In this document: piece after piece, positions 51,429 to 53,057 of the stretch
Numbering within the stretch: position 1 is the first letter of the stretch
Layout of the letters: the number at the start of each line of letters is the position of its first letter
Source of the DNA: an uncultured Saprospiraceae bacterium
GTDB lineage: Bacteria; Bacteroidota; Bacteroidia; Chitinophagales; Saprospiraceae
Assembly: GCA_937934275.1 (NCBI GenBank)
Contig: CALHAM010000045.1
Location: forward strand, 1-53,057
DNA length: 53,057 nucleotides
Direction of reading: 5' to 3'
Notes under the pieces: model-generated
Databases searched by the model: none
What the model was told of the DNA's origin: nothing
The model's input: only the letters and a program-made list of their open reading frames with translations
Translations under genes and position numbers: made by a program

Positions 51429-53057
51429 ATGGTACGTTCATTACTACTACTATTGTTGGCCTTGCTCTTTGCTGGAGAGCTGGCTTTTTCCCAAGTGGGG
51501 GTAACGGTACTCGCGGGTAAAATCACCGATGACCAAGGTGAGGCTTTGCTGGGGGCTACCGTTAAAGTTATGCGCGGCGCCGACCTGGTACGCGGAACAC
51601 AAACGGACTTCAACGGAAACTATCGGGTCAATTTAGATCCGGGCAATTACGACGTAGAAGTGTCGTACTCGGGCTATCAGACCCAAAAGGTGACGGGGGT
51701 CCGGGTGATTTCCAACACCATTAATAATCTGGACTTTACCCTGTCCTCCAGTACGGTGCTCAGCGAGGTAGTTATCAAAGACTATAAAGTACCTCTTATT
51801 GAGCAGGACAAAACCTCAGGCGGCCAGACGTTGACTTCCGAGCAAATCAAGAACCTGCCCACGCGCAGCGTAAATGCCATTGTGGCCACTACGGCAGGGA
51901 CCACTTCCATCGACGGCGGCGCTGTGAACATTCGCGGTTCGCGCTCCAATGCTACGAACTACTACATCGACGGCATTCGCGTAGCCGGTACGCCCCCGCC
52001 AGTGCAAGATATCGAACAGCTGCAAGTAGTAACGGGAGGGCTTGGCGCTGAATACGGCGACGTAACGGGAGGCGTCATTTCGATTACGACGAAAGGGCCG
52101 GCGGATGTGTACCATGGGACGGTAGAAGTGGAAAACTCCCACGGCTTAGATCCCTATGGTTGGCTTTTAGCGACCGCCAACGTTAGTGGTCCAATCATTA
52201 AGCGCAAGGGGGTAGAGGGTGCCCCGAGCAAAACCATCTTGGGTTTCCGCGCTTCTGGGCAGTTTCTTAGTCAAAAAGACGACCGCCCCTCGGCAGTGCC
52301 GGTTTATCGCGTGAAAGACGAGATCCTGGATACGCTCATCAATAGTCCGCTCATTCGCCAGAACGGCATCCTGGTGCCGCGCGCCGAAACATATACGCGC
52401 GACAGCGTCAACGCACTGAAATACCGCCCCTTCGAAGCGCGTCGAGACATCGACTTTACGGGTCGCCTGGACCTGCGGCTGTCTAGCAATATGGACTTTA
52501 GCCTGACGGGTACCTACCGAGACGTTCAAGACCAGTTCACCCCTGGCGGCTGGCGCTTGCTCAATAGCCACAACAATCCTTATTCTAATGCTTCGCGCTA
52601 CCGGACCATCGCCCGTCTCCGCCATCGTTTAGGAGGCGATGGGGGAGGAAGCACCAGCAAGGTGGGCATTTCGAATGTGAGCTATACTCTTCAGTTCGGT
52701 TTTGAAAGGGGGAATAGCGAGACCTACGACCAAAGGCACCGAGATCGCTTCTTTGACTACGGCTACATCGGCCGCTTTAAGTTTGAAGAGCGCCCCATTC
52801 CCGGCATCAATAGCAATGGAGACATAGCGCATGTCGGCAATTTGCGCGCATTCGTAGGCTATGAGCCTGGGCCTATCGTTACTAATCCGGGCTTAATTGC
52901 TTACAACCAATATTCTACGGATTTCGAAAACGTCAATACTTATTTCGCCCGAAACGGCTTGTTTTCGACCCTTTACGATAACATTTGGTCGAACATGCAC
53001 GCCAACGTGAATCGGGTCTACAACTCGTATCAGCGCGCAGAAAGCGACATCATTACC
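51429..53057 (+). CDS. TonB-dependent receptor with carboxypeptidase-like domain (3' partial)
   Basis: 543 codons are open from the ATG at 51429 to the last base, with no stop, so the gene continues beyond the window. The signal peptide is MVRSLLLLLLALLFAGELAF then SQ. A CarboxypepD_reg domain follows (VLAGKITDDQGEALLGATVK, about 28-115), then the plug: GAVNIRGSRSNATNYYIDGI, VTGGLGAEYGDVTGGVIS. The beta barrel begins after about residue 210 and is incomplete. The general form is that of large Bacteroidota receptors (often 900 or more residues) that import oligomers or siderophores, but the substrate is unknown. It follows the D-2-hydroxyacid dehydrogenase by 165 bases. Confidence 0.9.
   Translation, partial: MVRSLLLLLLALLFAGELAFSQVGVTVLAGKITDDQGEALLGATVKVMRGADLVRGTQTDFNGNYRVNLDPGNYDVEVSYSGYQTQKVTGVRVISNTINNLDFTLSSSTVLSEVVIKDYKVPLIEQDKTSGGQTLTSEQIKNLPTRSVNAIVATTAGTTSIDGGAVNIRGSRSNATNYYIDGIRVAGTPPPVQDIEQLQVVTGGLGAEYGDVTGGVISITTKGPADVYHGTVEVENSHGLDPYGWLLATANVSGPIIKRKGVEGAPSKTILGFRASGQFLSQKDDRPSAVPVYRVKDEILDTLINSPLIRQNGILVPRAETYTRDSVNALKYRPFEARRDIDFTGRLDLRLSSNMDFSLTGTYRDVQDQFTPGGWRLLNSHNNPYSNASRYRTIARLRHRLGGDGGGSTSKVGISNVSYTLQFGFERGNSETYDQRHRDRFFDYGYIGRFKFEERPIPGINSNGDIAHVGNLRAFVGYEPGPIVTNPGLIAYNQYSTDFENVNTYFARNGLFSTLYDNIWSNMHANVNRVYNSYQRAESDIIT

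Noticed and set aside
1-53057. Prophage, transposon or integrated plasmid
   Set aside because: No integrase, transposase, terminase, relaxase or terminal repeats were found; the genes are mostly housekeeping and surface functions.

Overview
The window looks like chromosomal DNA from a Bacteroidota bacterium, probably from the Saprospirales/Chitinophagales side. Reasons: three SusC/FecA-type TonB-dependent receptors; a giant secreted protein with a type IX secretion (gliding-motility type B) C-terminal domain; OmpA proteins with thrombospondin type 3 repeats; TlpA-type lipid/periplasmic thioredoxins; a sigma-54 regulator beside miaB; and several intergenic matches to the Bacteroidota promoter form TTTG-N19-21-TAnnTTTG. 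The base composition is moderately GC and fairly even. I see no rRNA, tRNA, insertion sequence, integrase, phage gene or CRISPR array. Taxonomy is inference from content only.

Layout, left to right. 1-4565: the end of a WD40 protein, a purple-acid-phosphatase-like exoenzyme and a lipoprotein gamma-glutamyltransferase. 4849-9724: an isolated paaA (phenylacetyl-CoA epoxygenase catalytic subunit without paaBCDE) and a full-length cobalamin-dependent methionine synthase (GTG start). 9892-14754: a five-gene capsule/exopolysaccharide operon (sugar aminotransferase, UDP-HexNAc dehydrogenase, PHP-type tyrosine phosphatase, two tandem Wza-like export lipoproteins). 14923-20265: an acidic-tail protein, a strong terminator, an MFS sugar transporter, PlsC, an AP2/HNH DNA-binding protein, IlvE and a small unknown protein. 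20273-24900: fabD, a glycosyltransferase, and a TPP riboswitch placed directly before a TonB-dependent receptor. 25047-28624 (minus): ffh, a deoxynucleoside kinase and an acyl-CoA carboxylase beta subunit. 28755-31999: two OmpA/TSP3 proteins converging on a small conserved protein. 32203-36857 (minus): a membrane protein, a TlpA thioredoxin, a sigma-54 activator and miaB. 37029-43661 (minus): the giant repeat protein. 43763-51263: a PLP-binding YggS protein, an EAD11-TIR effector-like protein, a TonB receptor, a second TlpA thioredoxin, an unknown lipoprotein and a D-2-hydroxyacid dehydrogenase. 51429-end: a third TonB receptor, cut by the window edge.

The most interesting items are: the EAD11-TIR protein (a likely NAD-consuming conflict effector whose partner is not local); the thiamine-pyrophosphate riboswitch controlling an outer-membrane receptor (predicted thiamine importer); the AP2/HNH protein that has lost its nuclease signature (a probable homing nuclease turned DNA-binding protein); the duplicated Wza export genes with a phosphatase but no adjacent tyrosine kinase; and several perfect intergenic hairpins and inverted repeats. 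All function calls rest on motif recognition by eye; no database search was run.
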